Origin: Tannerellaceae bacterium
Lineage (GTDB): Bacteria > Bacteroidota > Bacteroidia > Bacteroidales > Tannerellaceae
Assembly: GCA_021203545.1 (NCBI GenBank)
Contig: JAJQAZ010000111.1
Span: 62,001 to 126,000 of the forward strand
Length of the DNA stretch: 64,000 bases
Direction: 5' to 3'
In this document: positions 18,877-27,422 of the stretch, piece by piece
How positions within the stretch are numbered: the first letter of the stretch is position 1
How the letters are laid out: every line of letters starts with the position of its first letter
Notes under the pieces: generated by a model
What the model saw: only the letters and a program-made list of their open reading frames with translations
The model's database searches: none
Told to the model about the DNA's origin: nothing
Program-made: the position numbers and the translations under genes

Positions 18877-20214
18877 ATGCAAAAATCAAGAAGAACATTT
18901 ATAAAGACAGCAGCGACAGGGGTAGTAGCCTCTGTTGTTGCCCCTGCAGCATTAGGAAATACCCATTCCGGCAACATAACTCACCCCACCATAATCCCTC
19001 AAAAAGTGTTTGGTGCCAACGATCGTATACAGGTGGCCGTATTGGGAGTAAACGGCCGGGGGCAAAATCATATTTCGGAAATTATGCAACAACCCAACGT
19101 ACAAATAGTCGCCTTGTGCGACCCGGATAAAAATATATTGCATGAAAGAGCAAAATCCTTTGAAGAAACCTATAAACAGAAAGTCCGTATTGAACAGGAT
19201 TTCCGTACCATATATGAAGCAAAAGACATTGATGCCGTTACATTAGCCACTCCGAACCATTGGCATGCCCTGCAAACTATCTGGGCTTGCCAGGCCGGAA
19301 AAGATGTATATGTCGAGAAACCTGCTACCCATAACATCTATGAAGGCAGGAAAATGATCGAAGCCGCCTATAAATACAACCGGATTGTGCAACATGGTGT
19401 ACAACTGCGTAGTTCCGTGGCTATCCGGGAAGCAATCCAACATCTGCGGGAGGGTCTGATCGGCAAAGTATATATGGCACGCGGACTTGTTTACCGTTGG
19501 CGGCCGGATATAGGTAATCAGGGCATATCCAATGTGCCGGAAGGGTTAGACTACGATTTGTGGTGTGGGCCCGCTCCAATGGCCCCGTTTACCCGTAATC
19601 TGGTACATTATAACTGGCATTGGCACTGGAACTACGGCAACGGGGATGTTGGCAATCAGGAAATACATGAAACAGACCTCTGTATGTGGGGACTTGATGT
19701 GGGACTGCCCGAACGCATCACCTCTATGGGCGGTAAATTTCTCTGGGACGACTGTAAAGAAGTACCAGAGATACAAACCTCCATTTATCATTATCCCAAA
19801 CAGAAAAAAATCATACAGTTTGAGGTAAGGAACTGGTGTACAAACCTGGAAGACGGTGCCGGAGTCGGTAATATCTTTTATGGCGACAAAGGTTATATCG
19901 TAATCAATGGATACGACACCTATCAAACCTACCTGGGAGAAAAACGGGAAAAAGGGCCGGGCCGCAAAGCATCAGGCAACCATTTTGGAAACTGGTTCGA
20001 TGCGATTCGTGCCCGTGATATGAGCCTGCGAAACGCTCCGGTAGAAACCGGGCATTTATCTTCCGCACTGGCCCATTTAGGAAATATATCCTATCGCTTA
20101 GGCAGACAATTGGAATTTGATCCCGTATCTGAATGTTTCATCGGAGATGAGGATGCAAATAATATGTTATCGCGCGAATATAGGGCACCCTATATATTGC
20201 CGTCTCAGGTATAA
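18877..20214 (+). CDS. Gfo/Idh/MocA family oxidoreductase with Tat signal
   Basis: The 445-residue protein begins with a twin-arginine-type signal (SRRTFIKTAATGV) and contains the NAD(P)-binding Rossmann motif VLGVNGRGQNH and the EKPATHN segment of the family. Such exported oxidoreductases in Bacteroidetes act on sugars or sugar derivatives using a bound cofactor. It follows susD by 33 bases and belongs to the same operon. The substrate is unknown. Confidence 0.88.
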   Translation: MQKSRRTFIKTAATGVVASVVAPAALGNTHSGNITHPTIIPQKVFGANDRIQVAVLGVNGRGQNHISEIMQQPNVQIVALCDPDKNILHERAKSFEETYKQKVRIEQDFRTIYEAKDIDAVTLATPNHWHALQTIWACQAGKDVYVEKPATHNIYEGRKMIEAAYKYNRIVQHGVQLRSSVAIREAIQHLREGLIGKVYMARGLVYRWRPDIGNQGISNVPEGLDYDLWCGPAPMAPFTRNLVHYNWHWHWNYGNGDVGNQEIHETDLCMWGLDVGLPERITSMGGKFLWDDCKEVPEIQTSIYHYPKQKKIIQFEVRNWCTNLEDGAGVGNIFYGDKGYIVINGYDTYQTYLGEKREKGPGRKASGNHFGNWFDAIRARDMSLRNAPVETGHLSSALAHLGNISYRLGRQLEFDPVSECFIGDEDANNMLSREYRAPYILPSQV

Positions 20215-20287
20215 CCAATAAATTCAGATTCAACATGAAATGAGGCACTGCTGAATTCCATACCTACCATTAAAATAAATTTATCGT

Positions 20288-21328
20288 ATGAAATATTTAC
20301 TGAAACTACTTTTAGTTGTTTTTATAACAAATACCCTGGCATGTGCAAACTCTCCAAAGGGTATCCAAATTATTCCGGATGAAGCACAGCAGAAAATAGA
20401 TATTCTATATGATGGGAAACTATTCACATCCTATCTCTATGCATCTGATATCGAAAAACCTGTATTATATCCAATCTATACGGCAAACGGAACAGTAATC
20501 ACGCGGGGCTTTCCCCGTGAACCCCGCCCGCATGAACGGATAGACCATCCCCACCATATAGGTTTGTGGTTTAATTTTGGAGATGTCAACGGTCTTGACT
20601 TCTGGAATAACTCCTATATAGTACCACCGGAAAGGAAGCCACGATATGGCTCTATCCGGCACCGTAAAATTGTCGATATATCAGAGGGTACATTGACCGT
20701 AGCAGCCGACTGGATTAATCATACAGGAAAAGCTTTACTAACAGAGGAAATCCATTTTATTTTCAGTGGCGAAGGTGATTGGCGTATAATTGAGCGGCGA
20801 ACCAAACTCTCCGCCCTGCAGGATACAGTAACCTTTACAGACAATAAAGAAGGCCTGATCGCAATCCGTATGGACCGGGCCTTTGAAGAACCCACAGATA
20901 AACCGGAGATATTCCTCGATAGCGATGGTAATCCCACAGAAGTAAAGTCGATGAACAAGGAAGGAATAAACGGAGTATACCGCAACAGTAACGGATTAGA
21001 GAAAGGCGATGTCTGGGGAAAACTGGCAAACTGGGTCAGCCTGTCTGCCGAAAAAGAGGGAGAAAAAATAACAGTAGCAATCCTTGATCACAGCGAAAAT
21101 CCAGGCTACCCCGCTCATTCCCATGACAGAGGATATGGACTATTCGCAACCAACAATATGGGAAGCCAGGCCTTCAATAAAGAAGCTCCATTATTCACCC
21201 TCAAATTAAATCCGGGAGAATCAGTCACCTTCAAACACCTGATCATTATAAAAACAGGCGGTTTCACCACAGATGAAGAACTGAACCGGAAGTTTTCTGA
21301 ATTCAATCAGGATAATGCATCCCTGTAA
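20288..21328 (+). CDS. DUF6807 (PmoA-like) family exported protein
   Basis: The 346-residue protein has an N-terminal signal with a possible lipobox (LACANS). It contains the features of the DUF6807 family, often annotated as methane oxygenase PmoA: RIDHPHHIGLWFNFGDVNG and a C-terminal YPAHSHDRGYGLFATNN. The histidines suggest metal or sugar binding. Members commonly sit beside Gfo/Idh/MocA oxidoreductases, as here, which supports a shared sugar-derivative pathway. The biochemical role is not established. Confidence 0.75.
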   Translation: MKYLLKLLLVVFITNTLACANSPKGIQIIPDEAQQKIDILYDGKLFTSYLYASDIEKPVLYPIYTANGTVITRGFPREPRPHERIDHPHHIGLWFNFGDVNGLDFWNNSYIVPPERKPRYGSIRHRKIVDISEGTLTVAADWINHTGKALLTEEIHFIFSGEGDWRIIERRTKLSALQDTVTFTDNKEGLIAIRMDRAFEEPTDKPEIFLDSDGNPTEVKSMNKEGINGVYRNSNGLEKGDVWGKLANWVSLSAEKEGEKITVAILDHSENPGYPAHSHDRGYGLFATNNMGSQAFNKEAPLFTLKLNPGESVTFKHLIIIKTGGFTTDEELNRKFSEFNQDNASL

Positions 21329-21355
21329 ATAGTATGTATTTTTCGCCCTTGAAAA

Positions 21356-21424
21356 GGGCAGTTTAGTTCAGCCCATGGCAGAATAAGCGTAGCGAATAGT
21401 ACCGTGGGTTGGACTAAACTGCCC
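21356..21424. repeat. Large hairpin with 23-pair stem
   Basis: Arms 21356-21378 and 21402-21424 pair over 23 positions; the three non-identical positions are all G-U in RNA. The outer flanks TATTTTTC and GAAAAATA also pair. It marks the right border of the SusCD locus and could terminate it, though it lacks a T-run directly after the stem. Confidence 0.75.
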
Positions 21425-21488
21425 CTTAGCAGGAGAAAAATAACACCAGTCGCCCGAACAATTCACTGGGAATATTGACATTCAATCA

Positions 21489-21827
21489 TTATTCTTCCAG
21501 TTTTTTTAGGGAATCCAGAAGTCTATTTTGTACTTCTTCGTTAAAAAGAGCCAGATCTTCCTTATCCAAAACTTTGTCATAAAAAAGCCCTAACAATGTT
21601 ATAAAATATCTGGAACCTGTCATTGCATCGTATCTCCTGGCAACATGTTTATCAAATGTAACGACCTTTTTATATAGCTTTAAATACGATTCATGCGAAT
21701 CTGTGTTTTTGATATCAGGATGGTTTATAAACTTCTCCATATCTTCAAGAAATAGAGAGCATTCTTTATGAAGCCCTTTATTAATAAGTTCTCTTGCTAT
21801 TTTCTTTTGGCTTTTAGAAAATTCCAT
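21489..21827 (-). CDS. Uncharacterised small helical protein
   Basis: I do not recognise this family. From the ATG at 21827 it has 112 residues, beginning MEFSKSQKKIARELINKG, and is charged and helical with no signal peptide or membrane segment. An in-frame start at 21917 adds 30 hydrophobic residues but overlaps the remnant at 21896-22068, so the shorter form is preferred. It lies in an AT-rich accessory segment next to a nucleotidyltransferase-HEPN protein; a functional link is unproven. Confidence 0.6.
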   Translation of the reverse strand: MEFSKSQKKIARELINKGLHKECSLFLEDMEKFINHPDIKNTDSHESYLKLYKKVVTFDKHVARRYDAMTGSRYFITLLGLFYDKVLDKEDLALFNEEVQNRLLDSLKKLEE

Positions 21828-21895
21828 ATCTACGTCTATATTAAGCAAATTAATAAAAGCAAAGATATGAAATATCTTTTTTGATACGCTTCCGC

Positions 21896-22068
21896 TTACT
21901 TTTCGCTTATTTTCCAATAACCTGTTTTGTCGCTACCTATGCGTTCAATTATTTTCTGCTCTTTGAGTTCTTTTATTCTTGCCTGGCAGTACTTAAACTG
22001 AATACAGTGTCATTTACAGTGTCATTTGTTGTGTCAATGAACTGAAAGTTATAAGCTACTCTACTCAT
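21896..22068 (-). pseudogene. Winged-helix fragment of an AlbA_2/Fic-type ATP-binding regulator
   Basis: From ATG at 22068 the frame reads MSRVAYNFQFIDTTNDTVND and stops at 21973. In another frame the sequence continues RIKELKEQKIIERIGSDKTG and YWKI to 21896. That second part matches the C-terminal winged helix seen in Bacteroides AlbA_2-domain or Fic proteins, where NDTxNDT linkers are common. Only the C-terminal tail of a larger gene remains, and it is frameshifted. It starts one base after the stop of the 22069-22953 gene. Confidence 0.6.
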
Positions 22069-22953
22069 TTAATTTGTACTATAATTCTTAATTCTCTCCT
22101 CACAAATCCTCTCTGCTATCTCTCTGAGCAATTCCACTTTGGGAACCAGTTGATCAATATCCTCCTTCGTTACCACAAAATACGGATTATATCTTGCATC
22201 CACATAAGCCGCTTTTATAAGAGAAAACAACCGTTTCTCTTCCGGAGTATCCTGTGGAAACACTTTTCTCAAATCTTCCGAATACTTCTTTACAGAAGCA
22301 GATAGCTTGGAAAGATTATGTTGTTTGTTATTCCGTAGAGTAAAAGTTAATCGAATGGCATAATAATAGTTTTCACAGGCTTGATGTAAATCAAATGAAG
22401 CTATTGGGTAATCTTTGTCATCATACGCATGTTTTGCTTGTCTCAAAAAGCCATTTGCTTTCTGAAACTTCTCATCAAAATATTCCTGTGCTTGTTCTTT
22501 AATCTCCTCAAAGTTTAACTTTCTTCTCCGGGCTAATTTATATTTCCCGTTATTAAATAAAATAACCCCTTCCCCTTTGATTTGAGTGTAGAAATATCTG
22601 CCCTGTTCAATAAACTTATTAAAGTTTTTGACATCATCGTTAATAAATTGTACAGGAGTATCGCGGTCGAAATCCTTACCGGCAAAAAAGAGATCTTCTA
22701 CATTATCCAGCATAGTTTCTACTTTTTTACTGTTGATACCGCTGGTTAATACCAGTATATCATAATCGGATATTTTCACGGTGGGAACCCCGTCTTTCTC
22801 TACTCTGATACCGCGACGTACATAATGATCCCGTACATAGCTACCATACAGAATAATATATTCTGTATGAGATAATCGCTTTAACACCTGGTTAACGAGG
22901 AAGTTTAACTCCTCCTGTTTGTCTTTCGGCAGATAGGCTATCGAATTTTTCAT
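22069..22953 (-). CDS. Minimal nucleotidyltransferase-HEPN fusion protein
   Basis: The 294-residue protein combines two halves usually found as separate MNT antitoxin and HEPN toxin proteins. The N-terminal half has the nucleotidyltransferase motif LYGSYVRD (about residues 38-45) and SDYDILVL (about 68-75), separated by a small insertion. The C-terminal half is a helical HEPN domain with an RNNKQH (Rx4H) motif typical of HEPN ribonucleases. It could be a one-polypeptide toxin-antitoxin or RNA-modifying enzyme. It has its own -7 box at 22983-22990. Confidence 0.8.
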   Translation of the reverse strand: MKNSIAYLPKDKQEELNFLVNQVLKRLSHTEYIILYGSYVRDHYVRRGIRVEKDGVPTVKISDYDILVLTSGINSKKVETMLDNVEDLFFAGKDFDRDTPVQFINDDVKNFNKFIEQGRYFYTQIKGEGVILFNNGKYKLARRRKLNFEEIKEQAQEYFDEKFQKANGFLRQAKHAYDDKDYPIASFDLHQACENYYYAIRLTFTLRNNKQHNLSKLSASVKKYSEDLRKVFPQDTPEEKRLFSLIKAAYVDARYNPYFVVTKEDIDQLVPKVELLREIAERICEERIKNYSTN

Positions 22954-22982
22954 TGTGATGATTATGTAGAAACCAGAAAATA

Positions 22983-22990
22983 CAAAACTA
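22983..22990 (-). promoter_or_regulatory. Bacteroidetes -7 box for the MNT-HEPN gene
   Basis: The minus strand reads TAGTTTTG, 30 bases before the ATG at 22953. Confidence 0.55.
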
Positions 22991-23032
22991 CGAAAAAAGC
23001 GGGATTTGTTTTACCCTTTTTACGCGAAGTTA

Positions 23033-23040
23033 TATATTTG
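23033..23040 (+). promoter_or_regulatory. Bacteroidetes -7 box, rightward
   Basis: TATATTTG matches TAnnTTTG and would drive the gene at 23175 with a leader of about 130 bases. Confidence 0.5.
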
Positions 23041-23174
23041 TGCAGCGTTCCTGTTTTTATTTGTTTTGTGCCTGTCCATACAAAATAAATAAGCCTATAT
23101 ACACAGGTAGTTACTTTATTATTTGATTATTTATCTGACCCTGATATGCAGTCAGGAGCAAAAGGAACGTATCT

Positions 23175-23567
23175 ATGAACAACAATAAAACTACCGGTAT
23201 AGAACATTATACAGGCCTATTTCAGCAAATCATCCATTTATTAGGCAAAACTCCTGAAGAAATAATAAACAGTTATCCGGATCATGAAATGAGTCTTTTG
23301 GAATGGCCCAAAAGTTATGGCATGAAAGAAAGACTTGAAATCCGTTTTCAAGAAGAACAGGCAACCCTTACCTGTGAATTTGATAAAAAAAGGAGATCCA
23401 GGGTTGTAAACATATTCACAGACATCAATCCAACGGCAGAAGAATGCATCCGTGTGTTTAATCAAAATTACCCGTACAATTGGTTTTTCAACAGATGGAA
23501 AATGGCTTCCTGCTATCTGTACTTAAAACAATTGGATGAAATAATTTATTTTAAATGTACTTTATGA
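23175..23567 (+). CDS. Uncharacterised 130-residue protein
   Basis: I do not recognise this family. The protein is soluble, with no signal peptide, and rich in aromatic residues (NQNYPYNWFFNRWKMASCYLY near residues 97-117). It precedes a truncated HlyD-type adaptor gene by about 90 bases, separated by a hairpin at 23590-23629. In Bacteroidetes small proteins of this kind are sometimes found near bacteriocin export genes, but that link is only a guess. Confidence 0.6.
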   Translation: MNNNKTTGIEHYTGLFQQIIHLLGKTPEEIINSYPDHEMSLLEWPKSYGMKERLEIRFQEEQATLTCEFDKKRRSRVVNIFTDINPTAEECIRVFNQNYPYNWFFNRWKMASCYLYLKQLDEIIYFKCTL

Positions 23568-23589
23568 TTTCCCCGTTAGGTAGCAGGTT

Positions 23590-23629
23590 TGTTTTGGGAT
23601 GTCCAACATATTTTAGGTGTCCCAAAACA
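23590..23629 (+). terminator. Hairpin after the 23175 gene
   Basis: TGTTTTGGGA (23590-23599) pairs perfectly with TCCCAAAACA (23620-23629). A third copy of TGTCCCAAAA lies at 23652-23661. There is no T-run, so the role may be regulatory instead. Confidence 0.5.
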
Positions 23630-23660
23630 TAATTTGCCATCATTACTCATATGTCCCAAA

Positions 23661-24215
23661 ATGGAACCAACTGAATCTTCTTTTTATTCCTCTCAACTTT
23701 TAACGATGATCCCGCTTTTATATCACCGGATATTGGATTGGGAAAAGAAGTATATCCTCAAATCTCCATCTGTAGGAAAAATTACTTTCTTAAACTTTTG
23801 GAGTAAAGATCAATATGTGAGTGCTGGAGAAAGAATCTTTTCTGTTATATCGGTTCATTCGGGTTCTATATTAGGCAGATGTTATCTTAATACATCCGGC
23901 TTGGGAAAAGTGAGAGAGGTACAATTAGTGATAATAAAGCTTAATGAATATACCTATATGGAGTTTGGTATGCTCAAAGGAGTAGTCTCAACTATCTTTT
24001 TGATAGGTATTGAAGATAATCGGCAGGAGGAACAAAATCGGTATGCTGTTGTTGAAATTGGTTTTGATACCGGAAATTTACAAAGTACCTATAGCAGAGT
24101 CCTTGAGTTCAGAGGAGAACTAACCGGTATTGCTGAAATTGCAACCAAAGAGATGTCCTTGCTCGAACATTTAATAAATCCGTTGAAATATTTATGGAGT
24201 ACTATTGAACACTAA
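23661..24215 (+). pseudogene. C-terminal fragment of an HlyD-family secretion adaptor
   Basis: From the first ATG (23661) 184 residues remain. They cover the end of the biotinyl-lipoyl-like domain (ILDWEKKYILKSPSVGKITF, SAGERIF) and the beta-barrel (YTYMEFGMLKGVVSTI) of a periplasmic adaptor such as those exporting bacteriocins with ABC transporters. The membrane anchor, coiled coil and first half of the lipoyl domain are missing, so the protein cannot bridge a pump. A TTG start at 23589 adds only unrelated residues. Treated as a truncated remnant. Confidence 0.7.
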
Positions 24216-24234
24216 ATATGATGTACGTTTCTCT

Positions 24235-24870
24235 TTAATAAGATTTCGTTAGTTTGAATTCGTAATATTCTGTCAGCCATGCGATGGTATCGGATGGGAA
24301 CGTCATATCCTGCAAAGAACGAAATTTGGAATTTTCATGAAAGAACTCTTCCTTCTTTGCTTTTTCATAATTCCGCCAGTAGCCGTAATGACCGACTTGA
24401 GAATAATCATTATAGTCGGTTTCTCTGCCATCGTAATGAATGAAATAATGAGCTCTGTTCATTATAAAAGTAGAGTCGTTTGAAAATACTCCCCAATATT
24501 CTCTGTTATTACTTTCATATTGTAGTGTGTCGTTTGATAACTGCAGCAGGAATTGATGATGTGAATAGATATCTTTGAGATAGATGCTGTCTTTACTTTT
24601 ATCAACAATCAATGTTGTATAATAAGGTTGTCCTAACAGTGACTGTTCACCCCAGAATTGATTTGCCAGTGCCGATTCAGACTCCAATTTATTCCCTTCA
24701 GGGCCTATAAATACATTGAAGTCTTTTATTTCATGCTCTCCTGTATAGGTGAATTCGAATACGGTAGAATCTTCTATTGTAATTTTAGGTTCTCCTGATT
24801 CTTTTTCGCAGGAAATAACCAACAAGAATAAAGCCATTAAAGGAAACAGGTAATTTTTCATTCTCTCCAT
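24235..24870 (-). CDS. Uncharacterised lipoprotein
   Basis: The 211-residue protein begins with a lipoprotein signal and lipobox LVISC (Cys near residue 21; a start three codons later at 24861 is equally good). The mature part is rich in Tyr, Asp and Ser, consistent with a surface beta-protein, but I recognise no family. It is transcribed from the -7 box at 24916-24923 and converges on the HlyD fragment. Confidence 0.75.
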   Translation of the reverse strand: MERMKNYLFPLMALFLLVISCEKESGEPKITIEDSTVFEFTYTGEHEIKDFNVFIGPEGNKLESESALANQFWGEQSLLGQPYYTTLIVDKSKDSIYLKDIYSHHQFLLQLSNDTLQYESNNREYWGVFSNDSTFIMNRAHYFIHYDGRETDYNDYSQVGHYGYWRNYEKAKKEEFFHENSKFRSLQDMTFPSDTIAWLTEYYEFKLTKSY

Positions 24871-24915
24871 TTTTTGTTATACACTCATTTGATATAGGCG
24901 AACTGTATCTACCAA

Positions 24916-24923
24916 CAAAGGTA
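24916..24923 (-). promoter_or_regulatory. Bacteroidetes -7 box for the lipoprotein gene
   Basis: The minus strand reads TACCTTTG, about 45 bases before the ATG. Confidence 0.6.
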
Positions 24924-24925
24924 AA

Positions 24926-24959
24926 ACAAAAAATCCCCCTAAGAAATCTTAGAAGGATT
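24926..24959 (-). terminator. Terminator of tRNA-Leu
   Basis: On the minus strand AATCC and CTAAG segments pair with their complements (24932-24943 with 24948-24959), followed by a T-run. It lies just after the tRNA 3' end. Confidence 0.65.
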
Positions 24960-24968
24960 TATTTGTTG

Positions 24969-25050
24969 TGCGGCTGAAGGGACTCGAACCCCCACGCCGT
25001 GAAGCACCAGATCCTAAGTCTGGCGTGGCTACCAATTACACCACAGCCGC
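24969..25050 (-). tRNA. tRNA-Leu (anticodon TAG)
   Basis: The minus strand folds into an 82-base tRNA. The acceptor stem is GCGGCTG/CAGCCGC with discriminator A. The anticodon stem CCAGA/TCTGG carries loop CTTAGGA, giving anticodon TAG. A long variable arm (class II) and the T arm GTTCGAGTC confirm leucine. The CCA end is not encoded. A -7 box TACCTTTG sits at 25066-25073. Confidence 0.95.
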
Positions 25051-25065
25051 ATCGGTTTGCGTGTG

Positions 25066-25073
25066 CAAAGGTA
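25066..25073 (-). promoter_or_regulatory. Bacteroidetes -7 box for tRNA-Leu
   Basis: The minus strand reads TACCTTTG, ending 15 bases before the mature tRNA 5' end. Confidence 0.6.
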
Positions 25074-25212
25074 ATGCTTTTTTGAATAAAAGCAAGTGTT
25101 TTTCTGTAGATTTTCAATACTATGTTTATTCTGAATGTAATCAATCCCTTATCTGCCTATTTTGATGGTGGGTAAAAAACGTGCTATTCTCTCTCTGAAG
25201 GTTTTTTTTGTT

Positions 25213-25334
25213 GAAAAGTTTGCTACTTTGCATCATCTGTTGGGTTAATTGTCTGATTGTTAATTTAGTAAGGAGTAAGATGGGTGATGCAAAGTATGAT
25301 GCAAAGGTGATGCAAACTTGTTGGTTTGCATCAC
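25213..25334. repeat. Left inverted terminal array of the HU/primase cassette
   Basis: This 122-base block aligns without gaps to the reverse complement of 28332-28453; by hand count about 96 of 122 positions agree. It contains five GATGCAAA iterons: inverted at 25227-25234, direct at 25286-25293, 25298-25305 and 25309-25316, inverted at 25325-25332. It begins 16 bases after the stop of the primase-like gene. Confidence 0.85.
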
Positions 25335-25349
25335 TTTTGGGGGTGGGAG

Positions 25350-27422
25350 TTATTTTTCTATCAGGAAATACTTGTTTTTGCCTCTTATGCGTTCTGAGGG
25401 GATGCCTGCTCCGGTTAGCATGTGGGAGAAGGCTTTGCCGCTCGAGGTACTGAATTTTTGCTTGCTGCGGGCTTTGATGATTTCCCATATTTCTACGGCA
25501 TAGTATCCTTTTGCCTCTTCATCAATTTTAGGTAGGCGGAAGTAGGTGAAAACGTATTGCATTTCCAGGGGTAGCTGCTGGAAGTTGGTGTTGATTTCCT
25601 GCATTTGTTTTTCCTCTTCTTCTGTCAGCCAGTACGTTTCGCCCTGATTGATCGCTTGGAGTACCTGGGCATATAACTGTTCATAGTGGATTGTTCCGGA
25701 TGTGTCGATTGTTCCGGTTACTTCTACACACAGGTAACGGCGGCTACCGGTGGGGTCTGTAAGCAGTTCTACCGGATTGGCGTTGGCTGCGAAAGAGGCC
25801 AGACGGGGGAATAGGTCGTCGTTTTTGCGGTAGGGCTTTTTTACTTTTATTACCGGTAACTGTATCAAATGTTTGAGTTCTGTCTGATGGCGCCTGTTGA
25901 GCCTGTCGAATTCGTCGAGTACGACCAACACGTGTTGCGCCATTTTGAGTTCTGCATCCCTGCGGTTATCCAATGTCATATTTTCAATATAGTATTCTTC
26001 GAGTTCGCGAGGTATCAACATGCGGTAGAAGGTTGACTTACGGATGCCTTGTCCGCCGGTCAATACAGGTACCAGGCTGTTGCCATACATCCGGTTGGGT
26101 TTTATCCACTGGGCTACCATCGCAACAAACCATTTGTAGAAAAGAGGTTCCCATAGGGGGTGTGTTGTTGGTACACGTGCGGCTAAAGGCCGGATACGGT
26201 CTGTTCCATCCCATGGCGGCAAATTTCCTAAAAACTCTTTTACCGGATGAAAGAGTTGGGTTCGGGAGGAGTGGATTTCTCTTTCTATATCTTCGTTCCA
26301 TGCATCAATGCCTTCTTTGCGTGCTTCGCGTACCATATCGTTTATTATTTCGGGCTGTAGAGGCCGGAACCTGAAACTGACAGATACTTCTTCTTTGTAT
26401 TCAATCCTGTCGTTTAGTTGATTTTTACGGAACCGGTACCGTCTTTTCAGAAATTCTTCTATCCTTAAAACTATATCTGTGCAACGTGGCAGGCAGGGTT
26501 TGGTTCCAAACATTTTTTCCTGCCGGTATACATTAAGTACTGTCAGCCTTACGGTCAGCAGATCGGTTACATCCCAAAACTTTCTTGCGAATATCCACCG
26601 TATGGTATCTTCTTCCGGTATACCACTGCGTAAACATTTTTTGGCCAGGGCAACGATAAAGCTTTTATCATCGTCTTCCTCCCAGGTTTTGCCCACTTCG
26701 ACCATCGTCTGGTCGAGACAGGTTTCAAAAAGGAGTTCCATTTTCTTATAAAGTTCATACCCGGGCAACATATTTTGTAACGGGTTGGGTACGGAAACCG
26801 TATCTTTATCCTTATTTTCCGGTAGTGGTATTGACAAAGAGGTTCCGTGAGACAGTTCCATCCGGATCGGTTGTGTATCCGGATTATAAAAGCACTGCGA
26901 ATCCGAACTGATGCGGCAGAAACGTCTTAACACCGGCTCTTTGAGCGTAACCGGATAGGGGAACTGCTCTTTGTAATGAAGTGCCGCATGCCGGTAAGCC
27001 TGTTCATGGAACCAGGCTGCCTCTTCTTCGGTTACGGGGAGTGAACCGCCGGGCAGTGTATACCTTATTACTACTTTTACACTTAGGTTGCTGATGCCCA
27101 GAAAGGTAAGGTAGGGCTGTTTGTAGGCAATGATTTGTTGTTGCAGTGCACGGGCTACCCGGTAAGAGGGGAGCTTGTTGAATTCAAGCAGTACCAGTCC
27201 GTTGTAATGGCTCCAGCTATTATCCTTATAACCGGATGAAAAGATGATGGCCGGAATTTTCTCTGCTCCGGGTGGTGCATAGGCCGGTGCACTCCAGGAA
27301 AGGTCTTCCCTGAATGTTTCTATTCGTTTGGAAGCCGGTTTTTCTTTTATTTGCCTGACCACTTTTTCGATTGTTACCATCTTTTGTGTGGTGAGTTCTG
27401 CGTTTAGCCAGGTTACTTTCAT
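25350..27422 (-). CDS. VirE/VapE-like primase-helicase with BT4734-like N-terminus
   Basis: From the ATG at 27422 the protein has 690 residues. The N-terminal third resembles the BT4734-like/primase-polymerase region of Bacteroides VirE proteins. The central VirE (D5-like) ATPase has Walker A GGQGIRKST near residue 455, Walker B VLVVLDEFDRL near 499, and GSRRYLCVEV near 559 as sensor/arginine finger. A DUF3874-like tail ends the protein. The ATG overlaps the upstream stop as ATGA, so it is translationally coupled to the HU-like gene. A longer start at 27500 would run deep into that gene. Confidence 0.85.
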   Translation of the reverse strand: MKVTWLNAELTTQKMVTIEKVVRQIKEKPASKRIETFREDLSWSAPAYAPPGAEKIPAIIFSSGYKDNSWSHYNGLVLLEFNKLPSYRVARALQQQIIAYKQPYLTFLGISNLSVKVVIRYTLPGGSLPVTEEEAAWFHEQAYRHAALHYKEQFPYPVTLKEPVLRRFCRISSDSQCFYNPDTQPIRMELSHGTSLSIPLPENKDKDTVSVPNPLQNMLPGYELYKKMELLFETCLDQTMVEVGKTWEEDDDKSFIVALAKKCLRSGIPEEDTIRWIFARKFWDVTDLLTVRLTVLNVYRQEKMFGTKPCLPRCTDIVLRIEEFLKRRYRFRKNQLNDRIEYKEEVSVSFRFRPLQPEIINDMVREARKEGIDAWNEDIEREIHSSRTQLFHPVKEFLGNLPPWDGTDRIRPLAARVPTTHPLWEPLFYKWFVAMVAQWIKPNRMYGNSLVPVLTGGQGIRKSTFYRMLIPRELEEYYIENMTLDNRRDAELKMAQHVLVVLDEFDRLNRRHQTELKHLIQLPVIKVKKPYRKNDDLFPRLASFAANANPVELLTDPTGSRRYLCVEVTGTIDTSGTIHYEQLYAQVLQAINQGETYWLTEEEEKQMQEINTNFQQLPLEMQYVFTYFRLPKIDEEAKGYYAVEIWEIIKARSKQKFSTSSGKAFSHMLTGAGIPSERIRGKNKYFLIEK

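Noticed and set aside
24969-25213. tRNA-Leu as an integration site of the cassette
   Set aside because: The cassette lies upstream of the tRNA 5' end and no copy of the tRNA 3' end is seen at the far border.
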